Positions 7,659 to 16,371 of a stretch of DNA of 53,329 bases are shown piece by piece. The translations under genes and the position numbers were made by a program. Numbering within the stretch: position 1 is the first letter of the stretch; every line of letters begins with the position of its first letter. Under the pieces are notes generated by a model that saw only the letters and a list, made by a program, of their open reading frames with translations, was not told where the DNA came from and made no database searches. Source of the stretch: Streptomyces griseorubiginosus. GTDB lineage: Bacteria; Actinomycetota; Actinomycetes; Streptomycetales; Streptomycetaceae. The stretch is taken from NCBI RefSeq assembly GCF_017614965.1, contig NZ_WVUG01000021.1, positions 1-53,329 on the forward strand, read 5' to 3'.

Positions 7659-8795
7659 ATGGACTTCGCGTTCAGCGAGGAGCTTGAGGAACTCGGCCGC
7701 ACGGTGCGGGCGTTCCTCGCGGACACCTCGCCTCAGACCGAGGTACGGCGTCTGATGGAGACCCCCGAGGGCTTCGACCGGGCGCTGTGGCGCCGGATGG
7801 GCACGGAGCTGGGTCTGCAGGGGCTCGCCGTGCCCGAGGAGTACGGCGGGGCCGGGTGCGGGCCGGTCGAGGTGGGCGTGGTCATGGAGGAGACGGGCCG
7901 CGCCCTGCTGTGCGCGCCCTTCCTGTCCTCGGCCGTCCTGGCGACGACCACGCTGCTGCGCTGCGCCGACGAGGAGGCCCGCAAGCGTCTGCTGCCGGGT
8001 CTTGCGGCAGGAGAGCTCGTCGCGACACTGGCCCTGACCGAGGACTCGGCGCGCTGGGACGCGGCGGGGGTCGGGCTCACCGCCCGTGAGTCCGGCGGCA
8101 GTTGGCTGCTGACCGGGCACAAGACGTTCGTGCTCGACGGGGCGGCCGCCGATGTCGTGCTCACCGTGGCACGCGCCGTCGACGGGATCGGTGTCTTCGT
8201 GGTGGACGGTGACGCGCCCGGTCTGACGCGTACGCCGCTGCCCACCCTGGACCCGACCCGCCGGCAGGCCCGCCTGGAGTACCTCGAGGTACCGGCGACC
8301 CGGCTGCGGACGCACGGCGACGGCTGGGACCTGGTCGCCCAGGTCCTGGACCGGGCCGCCGTCCAGCTTGCCGCCGAGCAGGTCGGGGTGGCGTCCCGCG
8401 CGCTCGACATGGCCGTGGAGTACGCCAAGGTCCGCCAGCAGTTCGGGCGGGCGATCGGCTCCTTCCAGGCCGTCAAGCATCTGCTGGCCGACGTCCTGCT
8501 GGAGGTCGAGTCGGCGCGCGCCGCCGCGCACTACGCCCTGCTCGCCGCCGAGAACGACGCCCCGGACCTGCCCGCCGTGGCGAGCCTGGCCAAGGCGTTC
8601 TGCTCCGACGCGTGTGCGCGGGCCACGGCGGACAACATCCAGGTCCACGGCGGTATCGGCTTCACCTGGGAACACCCGGCCCACCTCTATCTGAAGCGGG
8701 CCAAGACGTCACAGCTGCTGTTCGGCGATCCCGCGTACCATCGCGAACTGCTCGTACGGCGCATCGGCATGGAAGCGGGCGAAGGAGCGGCATGA
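7659..8795 (+). CDS. Acyl-CoA dehydrogenase, partner-type subunit (unpaired)
   Basis: A 378-residue protein closely patterned on the partner-type dehydrogenase at 1811-2929: MDFAFSEELEELGRTV, EEYGGAGCGPVEVGVVMEE, LALTEDSARWD and GGIGFTWEHPAHLYLKRAK. It lacks YEGT and a helix-G catalytic glutamate motif. Unlike the other two copies it has no catalytic-type subunit beside it; its neighbours are a crotonase and a luciferase-like oxidoreductase. It may assemble with a catalytic subunit encoded elsewhere in the island. A strong AGGAG precedes the ATG, and its stop overlaps the next gene's start (ATGA). Confidence 0.92.
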   Translation: MDFAFSEELEELGRTVRAFLADTSPQTEVRRLMETPEGFDRALWRRMGTELGLQGLAVPEEYGGAGCGPVEVGVVMEETGRALLCAPFLSSAVLATTTLLRCADEEARKRLLPGLAAGELVATLALTEDSARWDAAGVGLTARESGGSWLLTGHKTFVLDGAAADVVLTVARAVDGIGVFVVDGDAPGLTRTPLPTLDPTRRQARLEYLEVPATRLRTHGDGWDLVAQVLDRAAVQLAAEQVGVASRALDMAVEYAKVRQQFGRAIGSFQAVKHLLADVLLEVESARAAAHYALLAAENDAPDLPAVASLAKAFCSDACARATADNIQVHGGIGFTWEHPAHLYLKRAKTSQLLFGDPAYHRELLVRRIGMEAGEGAA

Positions 8796-9814
8796 AGGTC
8801 GACGGCAAGCTCAACGTGTGGAGCACCACGGAGGTCGTGGAGGAGGCCCGCCACCACGAGAAGGCGGGATACGACGGGCTGTGGGCCTCGGAGTCCAAAC
8901 ACGACCCGTTCCTGCCCCTGATGCTGGCCGCCGAGCACACCGACCGGCTGGAGGTCGGCACCGCCATCGCGGTGGCCTTCGCCCGCTCCCCCATGCAACT
9001 GGCGTACACCGCACACGACTTGCAGACGTACTCCGGCGGGCGTTTCTCGCTCGGCCTGGGCAGCCAGATCAAGCCGCACATCGAGCGGCGCTTCGCGATG
9101 CCGTGGAGCAGACCCGCCGCCCGGATGCGGGAGTACGTCAGCGCGCTGCGCGCCATCTGGGCCGCCTGGAACGAGGGCGAACGGCTGGACTTCCGCGGCG
9201 ACTTCTACTCGCACACGCTGATGTCCCCGTTCTTCTCCCCGCCGCCCGCCACCGGCGGCGCGCCCAAGGTGTTCGTGGCCGCCGTCGGGGAGGCGATGAC
9301 GCGGGTGGCGGGCGAGGTGGCCGACGGTCTGCTCGCCCACGGCTTCACCACCGAGCGGTATCTGCGCGAGGTCACCCTGCCGACCGTCGAGTCCGGACTG
9401 GCGTCCTCGGGCCGCACACGCGCCGACTTCTCCGTCTCCCATCTGCTGCTGACCGCGACCGGCGGGACGGAGGAGGAGATGGCCCGCGCGATCGACGGCA
9501 CCCGCGCCCAGGTCGCCTTCTACGGCAGCACGCCCGCCTACCGCGGGGTCCTGGAGCTGCACGGCTGGGGCGAACTCGGCGACGAACTGCACGCGTTGTC
9601 GACGTCCCGGCGCGAGGACAAGTGGGAGGCGATGACCCGGCTCGTCGACGACGAGGTCCTGGGCACCTTCGCGGTGGTGGCGGAGCCGGACCGGGTGGCG
9701 GGCGAGATCCGGCGCCGGTACGGGGCGCTGGTCGACCGGGTGTCCTTCTACACCGCCTACGAGACCCGTGCCGAGGTGTGGGAGCCGATCGTGGCGGAGC
9801 TGCGTGAGAGCTGA
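8792..9814 (+). CDS. Luciferase-like (F420-type) oxidoreductase
   Basis: A 340-residue LLM-class TIM-barrel oxidoreductase. Characteristic segments are HEKAGYDGLWASE (22-34), TDRLEVGTAIAVAFARSPMQ, and GRFSLGLGSQIKPHIERRF near residue 88, followed by the C-terminal sugar/flavin-binding strands. Members use F420 or FMN for hydride transfer or monooxygenation; in actinomycete catabolic clusters they are usually annotated as TIGR03617-like F420 enzymes. The start codon overlaps the stop of the preceding dehydrogenase, so it is co-translated. Reaction unknown; reduction or oxidation of a cyclic CoA ester is an inference. Confidence 0.9.
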   Translation: MKVDGKLNVWSTTEVVEEARHHEKAGYDGLWASESKHDPFLPLMLAAEHTDRLEVGTAIAVAFARSPMQLAYTAHDLQTYSGGRFSLGLGSQIKPHIERRFAMPWSRPAARMREYVSALRAIWAAWNEGERLDFRGDFYSHTLMSPFFSPPPATGGAPKVFVAAVGEAMTRVAGEVADGLLAHGFTTERYLREVTLPTVESGLASSGRTRADFSVSHLLLTATGGTEEEMARAIDGTRAQVAFYGSTPAYRGVLELHGWGELGDELHALSTSRREDKWEAMTRLVDDEVLGTFAVVAEPDRVAGEIRRRYGALVDRVSFYTAYETRAEVWEPIVAELRES

Positions 9815-9817
9815 CCG

Positions 9818-10594
9818 TCAGCCGAGCAGGTCCAGGACGGTGGTCATGGACCTGCTCTGCAGCAGATAGTCCTCCGCCTCCTGCAGATGCACGCGCCACA
9901 GGTCCTCGGCGGCCTCGGCGCGGCGCGCGGCCACCAGGTCCACGAGCGCGCCGTGGGCGCGGAAGCCCCGGCGGTTGGCCCGGATGTTCTCCGGGCTGCC
10001 GGCGTCGAGGTCGACGTGGGACCAGTTCGCCTGGTCGATGATGTGGCGGACCATGCCGTTGAGGACGCCGAGCGTCTCGTTGCCCGCGAGTTCCACGACC
10101 AGGGCGTGGAACTCCATGTGGGCGCGGATGAAGGCCGAGGGGTCGTCCATGAGCCGCTCAGCCTCGGCGACGGCGGCCCGCAGTCTGCGCAGGTCCTCCT
10201 CGGTGCGCCGCTCGGCCAGCAGGCCAGCGCACGGCGCCTCGATCACCGTACGGGCGTCGTACACGTCCTTCAGCGTCGTGCCCCGGTACTCCAGCACCAG
10301 ACCGGCGTAGCGGGCGGCCACCGTGCCCTCCGGGACCTGGACCCGCGCCCCGCCCCGGGCGCCCCGGCGCACGTCGATCAGCGACTCCGACTCCAGCACC
10401 CGGAACGCCTCGCGCAGGGTGGGCCGGGAGACGGCGAACTCCTCCATCAGCGCCGTCTCGGACGGCAGCGCGTCCCCCTCCACGAGCTCACCGCGCACGA
10501 TCATGCGGCGCAGCCGTGCCGCGACCAGTTCCGCCATCTTGGGGACCCGGACCTGGGCGCCGCCGATCCCGCCGCGTCTCCCGTTCTCACTCAT
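9818..10594 (-). CDS. GntR-family regulator with FCD (FadR-type) domain
   Basis: A 258-residue regulator. The winged helix-turn-helix occupies about residues 10-75 (ELVAARLRRMIVRGELVEGDALPSE... ALMEEFAVSRPTLREAFRVLE, then the wing). The FCD ligand-binding domain follows from about residue 95, with histidines in RAHMEFH and WRVHLQEAE at positions typical of the metal/acid site. ATG at 10594 is chosen because GGAGG lies 11 bp upstream; an in-frame GTG 12 bp earlier overlaps the ribosome site. It is the only regulator inside the catabolic island and has a full copy of the island motif 75-87 bp upstream, so it is the likely local repressor with an acyl or acyl-CoA effector (inference). Confidence 0.93.
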   Translation of the reverse strand: MSENGRRGGIGGAQVRVPKMAELVAARLRRMIVRGELVEGDALPSETALMEEFAVSRPTLREAFRVLESESLIDVRRGARGGARVQVPEGTVAARYAGLVLEYRGTTLKDVYDARTVIEAPCAGLLAERRTEEDLRRLRAAVAEAERLMDDPSAFIRAHMEFHALVVELAGNETLGVLNGMVRHIIDQANWSHVDLDAGSPENIRANRRGFRAHGALVDLVAARRAEAAEDLWRVHLQEAEDYLLQSRSMTTVLDLLG

Positions 10595-10668
10595 CGCGGG
10601 GACCACCTCCGTCCGGCCGGCAGGCGCGCGGCGCGCCTCAACCCGGTGGACCCCATCCTAGAACTAGA

Positions 10669-10681
10669 TAACTATTTAAGC
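10669..10681 (-). promoter_or_regulatory. Island operator motif upstream of the GntR gene
   Basis: On the minus strand this reads GCTTAAATAGTTA, a 13/13 match to GCTTAWWTAGYTA. It lies between the GntR start and the end of cvnD (overlapping the cvnD stop codon by one base), consistent with autoregulation. Confidence 0.55.
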
Positions 10682-11274
10682 TAGGTAATCGAGTTCGTCC
10701 GGATGAGGTGATCGGCCAGCGTCACCAACAGATCGCGGCCGACCGACCGTTCGCGCATGTCACCCATCATCAGCGGGACGTCGGGATCGAGGTCGAGCGC
10801 CTCGCGTACCTCCCGCTCACCGCGGTCCCGACGCCCGTGGAAACAGTTGACACCGACGACGAAGGGGATGCGGCGGCTCTCGAAGAAGTCGATGGAGGCG
10901 AAGCTGGTCTCCAGTCTGCGGGTGTCGGCCAGGACGACCGCGCCCAGGGCGCCGTGCACCAGGTCGTTCCACATGAACCAGAAGCGCTCCTGGCCGGGCG
11001 TGCCGAAGAGGTAGACCACCAGCCGGGGACTGACCATGATGCGGCCGAAGTCCATGGCGACGGTGGTCGTCGACTTGCGCTCGACGCCCTCGACGTCGTC
11101 GACGCCGACACTGGCCACGGTGAGGTACTCCTCGGTGCGCAGCGGCGCCACCTCACTCACCGCGCCGACCAGGGTCGTCTTGCCGACGCCGAAGCCGCCG
11201 GCCACGAGGATCTTGACGGCCGCGGGAGCCGTGACCGGGGTGCGCGGGGCGAGGTCAAAGTCTGCGGAGGCCAT
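10681..11274 (-). CDS. cvnD: CvnD: Ras-like GTP-binding protein of a conservon
   Basis: A 197-residue small GTPase of the conservon type. The Walker A motif is GGFGVGKTT (about 27-35), the switch region contains TTTVAMDFGRI, and the G3 motif is GTPGQERFWFMW near residue 93. Conservon proteins (CvnA-D) form a membrane-associated, G-protein-like signalling complex in Streptomyces. The gene overlaps cvnC by 20 bp, as is usual in these operons. The C-terminal part is standard for the family. Confidence 0.95.
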   Translation of the reverse strand: MASADFDLAPRTPVTAPAAVKILVAGGFGVGKTTLVGAVSEVAPLRTEEYLTVASVGVDDVEGVERKSTTTVAMDFGRIMVSPRLVVYLFGTPGQERFWFMWNDLVHGALGAVVLADTRRLETSFASIDFFESRRIPFVVGVNCFHGRRDRGEREVREALDLDPDVPLMMGDMRERSVGRDLLVTLADHLIRTNSIT

Positions 11275-11644
11275 CCCTCACCGCCCGAAGTAGGTTCATG
11301 TCCATGGTGCTTCCTGCCGCGACTGCGAGCGGCGGACGGGTGGTGACCCTGCCGAGGGCCACCAGGTCGTCGATCAGAATCTTCGCCACCGAGATCGGCA
11401 GGTCCAGCGCGGAGGCGATCTCGGCCACCGCGGCCGGCGCTCGGCACTGCCGCAGGATGGCGCGGTGCTCGGGTTGCAGACCGCGCGAGGACCGGCCGGG
11501 AACCTCCGGGTCGACGGTGGTCACGAGGGTGATCAGGGTGAGGTCGTCACGGGCGGGCGCGGTGCGGCCCTGGGTGATCGTGTAGGGCCGGACGGACTGG
11601 GTGTCCGCGTCGTCCGCCTCCATGCCGTCCGTCCAGTGGCTCAC
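11255..11644 (-). CDS. cvnC: CvnC: DUF742 winged-helix-like conservon protein
   Basis: A 129-residue DUF742 protein: VRPYTITQGRT at the N-terminus, LQPEHRAILRQCRAPAAVAE in the middle, then LPISVAKILIDDLVALGRV, the conserved helix-turn-helix-like core, ending in LLRAVRDGLRRL. The GTG start overlaps the cvnB stop (GTGA). In characterised conservons this protein binds the other Cvn components; DNA binding has not been established here. Confidence 0.94.
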   Translation of the reverse strand: MSHWTDGMEADDADTQSVRPYTITQGRTAPARDDLTLITLVTTVDPEVPGRSSRGLQPEHRAILRQCRAPAAVAEIASALDLPISVAKILIDDLVALGRVTTRPPLAVAAGSTMDMNLLRAVRDGLRRL

Positions 11645-12075
11645 TCACGTACACCGCCCTCGACGCCGGGCATGACGACGCGTGCCTCGGCGCCGAGACG
11701 CCGGCCCACCTGCTGCATGAGGGTGTGCATGGCCACGGCCATCAGCTCGGCGTCCACCTCCTGGGAGGCGACGACGGCCAGATGTGTGCCCCGGCCCGCG
11801 GCGGAGACGAACAGCCACAGGTCGGCCAGCTCGACGATCACCTGGTGCACCGGCCCGCCGTCGAAGAGCGTCCCGACCCCGCGGGCCAGGCTCTGCTGGC
11901 CGGTCGCCACGGCGGCGAGTCGCTCCGCGTCGCCCCGGGCGATGGTGCTGGACTGGCTCACCACCAGACCGTCGTCGGACAGCACGATGGCGTGCCGGGT
12001 GCCCGGGACCTGTTCGACGAGGCCGTCCAGCAGCCAGTCGAGATCCTGATGAGTGGCGGTCGTACGCAGTGTCAT
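11641..12075 (-). CDS. cvnB: CvnB: roadblock/LC7-domain conservon protein
   Basis: A 144-residue roadblock/LC7 protein: DLDWLLDGLVEQVPGTRHAIVLSDDGL (11-37), followed by the helix with GDAERLAAVATG and the strands QVIVELADLWLFVSAAG. These proteins act as regulators (GAP-like) of the partner GTPase CvnD. It sits 2 bp downstream of cvnA and overlaps cvnC, so the four genes form one transcription unit. Confidence 0.95.
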   Translation of the reverse strand: MTLRTTATHQDLDWLLDGLVEQVPGTRHAIVLSDDGLVVSQSSTIARGDAERLAAVATGQQSLARGVGTLFDGGPVHQVIVELADLWLFVSAAGRGTHLAVVASQEVDAELMAVAMHTLMQQVGRRLGAEARVVMPGVEGGVRE

Positions 12076-12077
12076 GG

Positions 12078-14660
12078 TCAGTCTTCCGTCGGGGAACTTC
12101 TGCGGGTCGGCAAGGTGTCTGCGGGGCCGGGGACCGTGGGAGTCGTACTCCTGGCCATGCGGGACTGGCGTTGGAATGCGCCGACGGTGGCGCCGGAACG
12201 GGCCGGCGTGGGACGGGGAGCGGCCTCCCGCTCGCCGGGGCGCTCCCGCGGGGCGGCGCCCGGGTCGCGCAACTCGTCGACGAGGCTGGCCTGGCGGACG
12301 CGTTTGGGCAGCGGTTGCACCACGCCGGGGGCGGCGGCACCGGCCTGCGCGCCGGACGCGTCCGGTGCCGCGTGGCCGGGAGGCGGGCCGAACGGCTGGG
12401 AGGGCAGACGCCTCCGTGGTGGGCCGCCCGTGCCCGATCCGCCGCCCGTGCCTGGCCCACCGCCCGTACCCGGTGCGCCACTCATGCCCGGTGCGCCGCC
12501 CAGGCCCGGTGCGCCCGGCTGCCGCCCCACGGGATGGGCACGCGGCCTGTCCCGCGGGGCGGCCGGGCCGGACGGTACGCCGTCCGCGACCGGCCGGTGC
12601 GCGCCCGGGTCCGGGCCCTGCGCCGGATCCGGTACGGCCTCGAAGGGCGACGCCACCGGGACGGGCGCCGGCGGCCAGGAGCCCACGGTCTCCTCCGCCG
12701 GCCCGGAGGCGTCCACCACGACCAGTTCGTCGGGGATCAGGACGACCACCCGGGTCCCGCCGAACGCCGAGGGCCGCAGGTCCACCTGGATACCGAGGCC
12801 CTGCGCCAGCCGGGCGACGACGTAGAGCCCGAGCCTGACGTCGTCGGCCCGCGACATCACGTCCATGCGGGGCGGGTCGGCCATCATCCGGTTGACCGCC
12901 TCGTACTGAGCCTCGTCCATGCCCACCCCGCGGTCCTCGATCTCCACCGCGAGACCGCGCCCCACCTGGGCGGCGTACACCTCCACCGGGGTCGGCGGCC
13001 GGGAGAAACCCACCGCGTTCTCCATGAGTTCGGCAAGGACGTGGATGACGAGACCGACGGCACGCTCGGACAGCCAGACCCGGCCCTGCACCTCGATCTG
13101 GATCCGCCGGTAGTCCTGCACCTCGCTCTGGGCGGAGCGCAGCACGTCCAGCACCAGCACCGGCTTGCGCCAGCGCCGTTGGGGCTGGCCGCCGCCGAGG
13201 ATGACCAGGTTCTCCTCGTAGCGGCGCAGCCTCGCGGTGAGGTGGTCGAGGTCGAACAGGTCCTCCAGCACCTCGGGGTCCTCGTGCTTGCGTTCCAGTT
13301 CGCTGAGCTTCTTCATCTGCAGGCCGATGAGCAGCTGGGTACGGCGGGCGATGCGCTGCAGCAGCTTCTCGAATCCGTGGAGCTGGCCCACCTGGGCCAC
13401 CGTGGTGTCGAGGGCGGTGTGCCGGGCGAGGTTGAGGGCCTGGCCCAGCTGCCCGAGCTCGTCGCCGCTGTGCCGGATCGCCGGGAGTTCGGCGTCCGGG
13501 TCGACGACCTCGCCCCGGCGCATCCGGTCCACCACGTCCGGCAGCCGGCTCTGCAGGTCCAGGGCCGCGGTGCGCAGGGCGGAGATCCGGCGGCGCAGCA
13601 CGCGGGTGAACAGGACGGTGATCAGGGCGACCACGAACACGGCGACGGCGTTGCTGACACTGGTGACGATCAGCCGGGTCTCCATCGCCCGCAACTGCTT
13701 GTCCGTGGCGGCCGTCAGGGTCTTGGCGTAAGCGGCGTTGCGCTGCTGAAGCCCGGCGGTGACCTGCTGGACGCTGTCGCGCCAGGTCCGGCCGAGGCCC
13801 TTGGAGAACCGGTCCGAGTCCTTTCCGGAGGCAGAGCCCGCGAGCACGGCCTGTTCGACGGCGGTCTTCTTCTTCCACCCGCTGCCCGCCATGAGCTCGC
13901 GGAACTGCCGCGCCTCGTCGTGCGAGAGCAGCGGCACGACCTTGTCGTCGAAGATGAACTGCTGGGCGCCGATCAAGGCGGCGAGCTGTCCCCGGTCGGT
14001 TCCCGAGAGCCTGCCGGTGACCGAGGCGCGGGTGAGCAGCGCGTCCTCGCGCGAGATCATCTCCATGCCCCAGTCCTCGTCGATGACCGGGCGGACGAGG
14101 TGGTCGATGCCGGGCAGGCCGACGGTGCTGAGGGTGTTGAACACCTTCAGGTGCAGGGAGATCAGACCCGTGTAGCGGTCGAACGTCTGCTGCGGCGAGG
14201 AGGTCCGTCCGTCCACGCCCGCGCGGTACTCGGCCAGGTTCCGCAGGGCCCTGCTCAGGTCGACGACGTCGCCGCGGATGTCGGCCGGCGCGTTCCACCC
14301 GCTGCCCGGCAGCGCCTCGACGGCCTTGACGGCCGCGTCGGTACGGGCCCGCTGCGCGCGCAACTGCTGCTGGAACGCGGCGGGGTCGGCCAGGGCCGCC
14401 TCGCTGAGCCGGCGTTCCTCCTGCAGGGAGAAGAAGGCGCCCAGGACCGGCCGGGCCGCCTGGGTGGACACGTCGTTGCGGTCCTGCTGGCGCCGCCAGT
14501 CGGTGTAGAGCTGCGCGGAGTCGACCGCCCACAGCGCCACCAGGGTCACGATGGGCACCAGGGCCAGGACGAGCAGGACCGTGCGCAGCGCCGGCTGCCG
14601 TCCGGCTCCGGGTTCCCGCCTGCCGCCCTGTCTCTTCGACGCTCGCGCATGCACTGCCAC
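12078..14660 (-). CDS. cvnA: CvnA: nitrate/nitrite-sensor-like membrane histidine kinase of a conservon
   Basis: An 860-residue sensor protein. A transmembrane helix near the N-terminus (LRTVLLVLALVPIVTLVALW) is followed by an extracellular NIT-type helical sensor, a second transmembrane helix (SVSNAVAVFVVALITVLF), a HAMP-like linker and the kinase core with LFDLDHLTARLRR (H-box-like), AELMENAVGFS (N-box) and GLGIQ. The last 200 or so residues are a low-complexity Pro/Gly/Ala tail, as usual in CvnA proteins. The GTG at 14660 is preferred: GAGGA lies 6 bp upstream. An in-frame GTG at 14696 would add 12 residues. Confidence 0.92.
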   Translation of the reverse strand: MAVHARASKRQGGRREPGAGRQPALRTVLLVLALVPIVTLVALWAVDSAQLYTDWRRQQDRNDVSTQAARPVLGAFFSLQEERRLSEAALADPAAFQQQLRAQRARTDAAVKAVEALPGSGWNAPADIRGDVVDLSRALRNLAEYRAGVDGRTSSPQQTFDRYTGLISLHLKVFNTLSTVGLPGIDHLVRPVIDEDWGMEMISREDALLTRASVTGRLSGTDRGQLAALIGAQQFIFDDKVVPLLSHDEARQFRELMAGSGWKKKTAVEQAVLAGSASGKDSDRFSKGLGRTWRDSVQQVTAGLQQRNAAYAKTLTAATDKQLRAMETRLIVTSVSNAVAVFVVALITVLFTRVLRRRISALRTAALDLQSRLPDVVDRMRRGEVVDPDAELPAIRHSGDELGQLGQALNLARHTALDTTVAQVGQLHGFEKLLQRIARRTQLLIGLQMKKLSELERKHEDPEVLEDLFDLDHLTARLRRYEENLVILGGGQPQRRWRKPVLVLDVLRSAQSEVQDYRRIQIEVQGRVWLSERAVGLVIHVLAELMENAVGFSRPPTPVEVYAAQVGRGLAVEIEDRGVGMDEAQYEAVNRMMADPPRMDVMSRADDVRLGLYVVARLAQGLGIQVDLRPSAFGGTRVVVLIPDELVVVDASGPAEETVGSWPPAPVPVASPFEAVPDPAQGPDPGAHRPVADGVPSGPAAPRDRPRAHPVGRQPGAPGLGGAPGMSGAPGTGGGPGTGGGSGTGGPPRRRLPSQPFGPPPGHAAPDASGAQAGAAAPGVVQPLPKRVRQASLVDELRDPGAAPRERPGEREAAPRPTPARSGATVGAFQRQSRMARSTTPTVPGPADTLPTRRSSPTED

Positions 14661-14743
14661 TTCAGGTCCTCGGCGATGCTCACAGAGGCGGGTCACCCCA
14701 GCGGTGCCCGCGCGATGCGGGTGATGCTATCGCCGGAAACCAC

Positions 14744-14770
14744 TAACTAAATACACTGAGAGCAATCAGT
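14744..14770 (-). promoter_or_regulatory. Island motifs upstream of cvnA
   Basis: On the minus strand, GTGTATTTAGTTA (14756-14744, 11 of 13 matches to the island element) is preceded by ACTGATTGC (14770-14762), the second island word. The pair lies 84-110 bp before the cvnA start codon, in the gap after the DUF35 gene, and links the conservon to the catabolic promoters. Confidence 0.45.
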
Positions 14771-14794
14771 GTTTAAATTATGACGAGGCGGCAG

Positions 14795-15214
14795 TCATTC
14801 TGTGATCGACGGGGACGGCCGGTTCTCCGGTACGAAGTACGGCAACGTGATCTCGTCGGTGAGTGCGCGGAAGTCCACGTGGACGCGCAGTCCGATGACG
14901 ACGTCCCCGGGGTCGCCCGCGTCCACGTGCGCCAGCAGGGTCGCCCCGTCGTCGAGGTCGATCACCGCCAGCGCGAACGGGGTGTCGAAGCCGGGGCCAG
15001 GGGCCCGGTGCACGACGGTCACCGAGTAGACGGTGCCCCGGCCCGCGCTGGGCGCGTACCGCCAGTCGCGGGCCATGCAGCCGGGGCAGGCGGGTTCGGG
15101 GACGAAGAAGCGCAGACCGCAGGTCGGGCAGTGCGGGACGACCAGCTCGCCGCGCCGGGCCGCCTCCCAGAACGGCCGGGACAACTGCGTCGGGACGGGT
15201 ACGGGCCGGCTCAT
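14795..15214 (-). CDS. Zn-ribbon/OB-fold (DUF35) partner of a thiolase-like protein
   Basis: A 139-residue DUF35 protein: an N-terminal helix (LSRPFWEAARRGELV), a zinc ribbon with CPTCG and CPGC (about residues 29-46) and a C-terminal OB fold (GTVYSVTVVHR... ALAVIDLDDG). DUF35 proteins pair with thiolase-like proteins; in steroid side-chain degradation the ChsH2 DUF35 domain docks on the aldolase Ltp2. Its ATG overlaps the stop of the thiolase-like gene, supporting a 1:1 complex. Last gene of the aldehyde dehydrogenase-ligase-thiolase-DUF35 operon. Confidence 0.93.
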   Translation of the reverse strand: MSRPVPVPTQLSRPFWEAARRGELVVPHCPTCGLRFFVPEPACPGCMARDWRYAPSAGRGTVYSVTVVHRAPGPGFDTPFALAVIDLDDGATLLAHVDAGDPGDVVIGLRVHVDFRALTDEITLPYFVPENRPSPSITE

Positions 15215-16371
15215 CGCATCCTCCCCAGCACGCTCATCTCGTAGTGCTGCGCCCCCGAACCGGCGTTGCCGACGACCGCCAGCTCCGCGCCCGCCACCTG
15301 GTGCACGGCCGTGCCGCGCAACTGCCGTACCGCTTCGACGACTTTGAGGGTCATCTGCTGGGTGCCGTTCCAGGCGTACGCCAGGCAGCCGCCGTCCGGG
15401 TTGACCGGGTGCTTGCCGCCGACGGCGATGGCTCCGCTCGCGGCCAGCGGGCCGCCCTCGCCCTCGCCGCACAGACCGAGGATCTCCAACTGGCGGATGA
15501 CCTCGAAGGAGTTGGGGTCGTAGAGGGAGAACACGTCCACGTCGTGCGGGCCGATGCCGGCCATCGCGTATGCGCGCTCGGCGGCCGGACGCCCGAGCCC
15601 GCCGACCTCCCGGTACAGCGCCGGGTTGGCGTACGCGGCCTGGTGGTACTGCATCCCGCCGCCGAGGACGGCGACGGGCGGGTGCGGCAGGTCCCGGGCC
15701 CGCTCGGCGGTGGTGACGACGAGCGCCGCGCCGCCCTCGCCGACGATGCAGCAGTCCAGCAGATGGAAGGGCGTGGCCACCATGCGGGAGGCGAGCACGT
15801 CGTCGGCGGTGTACGGGCCGCGCCCGTACATCATCGCCTCCGGGTTGGTGGTGCCGTTGTTGCGGATGGTTGCGGCGACCTCCGCGAGCTGGCGGGAGGT
15901 CGTGCCGTACTCGTGCATGTGCCGGGCGGCGACCAGGGCGAACTGGGCGACGACATAGCTGCCCCAGACGTCCGCGAACTCCAGCGCCACCCCGGCCCCG
16001 ACGGGGCCGGTCCCCCGCGAGACCAGCCTGCAGCCGCCGACCACGACGGTGTCTGCGAACCCCGCCCGCACGGCCGCCGCCGCCTTCAGCAGGCCGCGTG
16101 AGCCCGCGTTGTCGAGCATCGAGTCGCTGGTCCAGCGCAGGTCCCGGCCCAGCACGCGCGCCCAGGAGCTGCCCTCGCCGGGCACCCCGCCGGGGCCGGG
16201 CCAGTCGACCTGGGCGCCGTCGACGTCCGACGGCGCCAGCCCGGCGTCCATGAGCGCGCCGCTCACCGCTTCGAGCGCGAGGTCCATGGCGTCCCGGTCC
16301 GGGAGGGACAGCGCCTGTTCGGTGGCGTACACGCCGACGACGACCGGCAGGCGGCGGTCCGCGGGGTTCAC
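15211..16371 (-). CDS. Thiolase-fold lipid-transfer-type protein without the nucleophilic cysteine (Ltp2-like aldolase candidate)
   Basis: A 386-residue thiolase-superfamily protein. The position of the thiolase nucleophile (NxxCxxG) reads DNAGSRG at residues 87-93, with no cysteine, while the downstream GGKHPVNPDGG block (near 313) and GEGGAALVV are kept. Cys-less thiolase homologues with a DUF35 partner include Ltp2, which performs retro-aldol cleavage of beta-hydroxy acyl-CoAs and relies on tyrosines; LYDPNSFE and GCLAYAW supply candidate tyrosines here. A retro-aldolase is therefore a better guess than a thiolase. GTG start overlaps the ligase stop (GTGA). Confidence 0.88.
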   Translation of the reverse strand: MNPADRRLPVVVGVYATEQALSLPDRDAMDLALEAVSGALMDAGLAPSDVDGAQVDWPGPGGVPGEGSSWARVLGRDLRWTSDSMLDNAGSRGLLKAAAAVRAGFADTVVVGGCRLVSRGTGPVGAGVALEFADVWGSYVVAQFALVAARHMHEYGTTSRQLAEVAATIRNNGTTNPEAMMYGRGPYTADDVLASRMVATPFHLLDCCIVGEGGAALVVTTAERARDLPHPPVAVLGGGMQYHQAAYANPALYREVGGLGRPAAERAYAMAGIGPHDVDVFSLYDPNSFEVIRQLEILGLCGEGEGGPLAASGAIAVGGKHPVNPDGGCLAYAWNGTQQMTLKVVEAVRQLRGTAVHQVAGAELAVVGNAGSGAQHYEMSVLGRMR

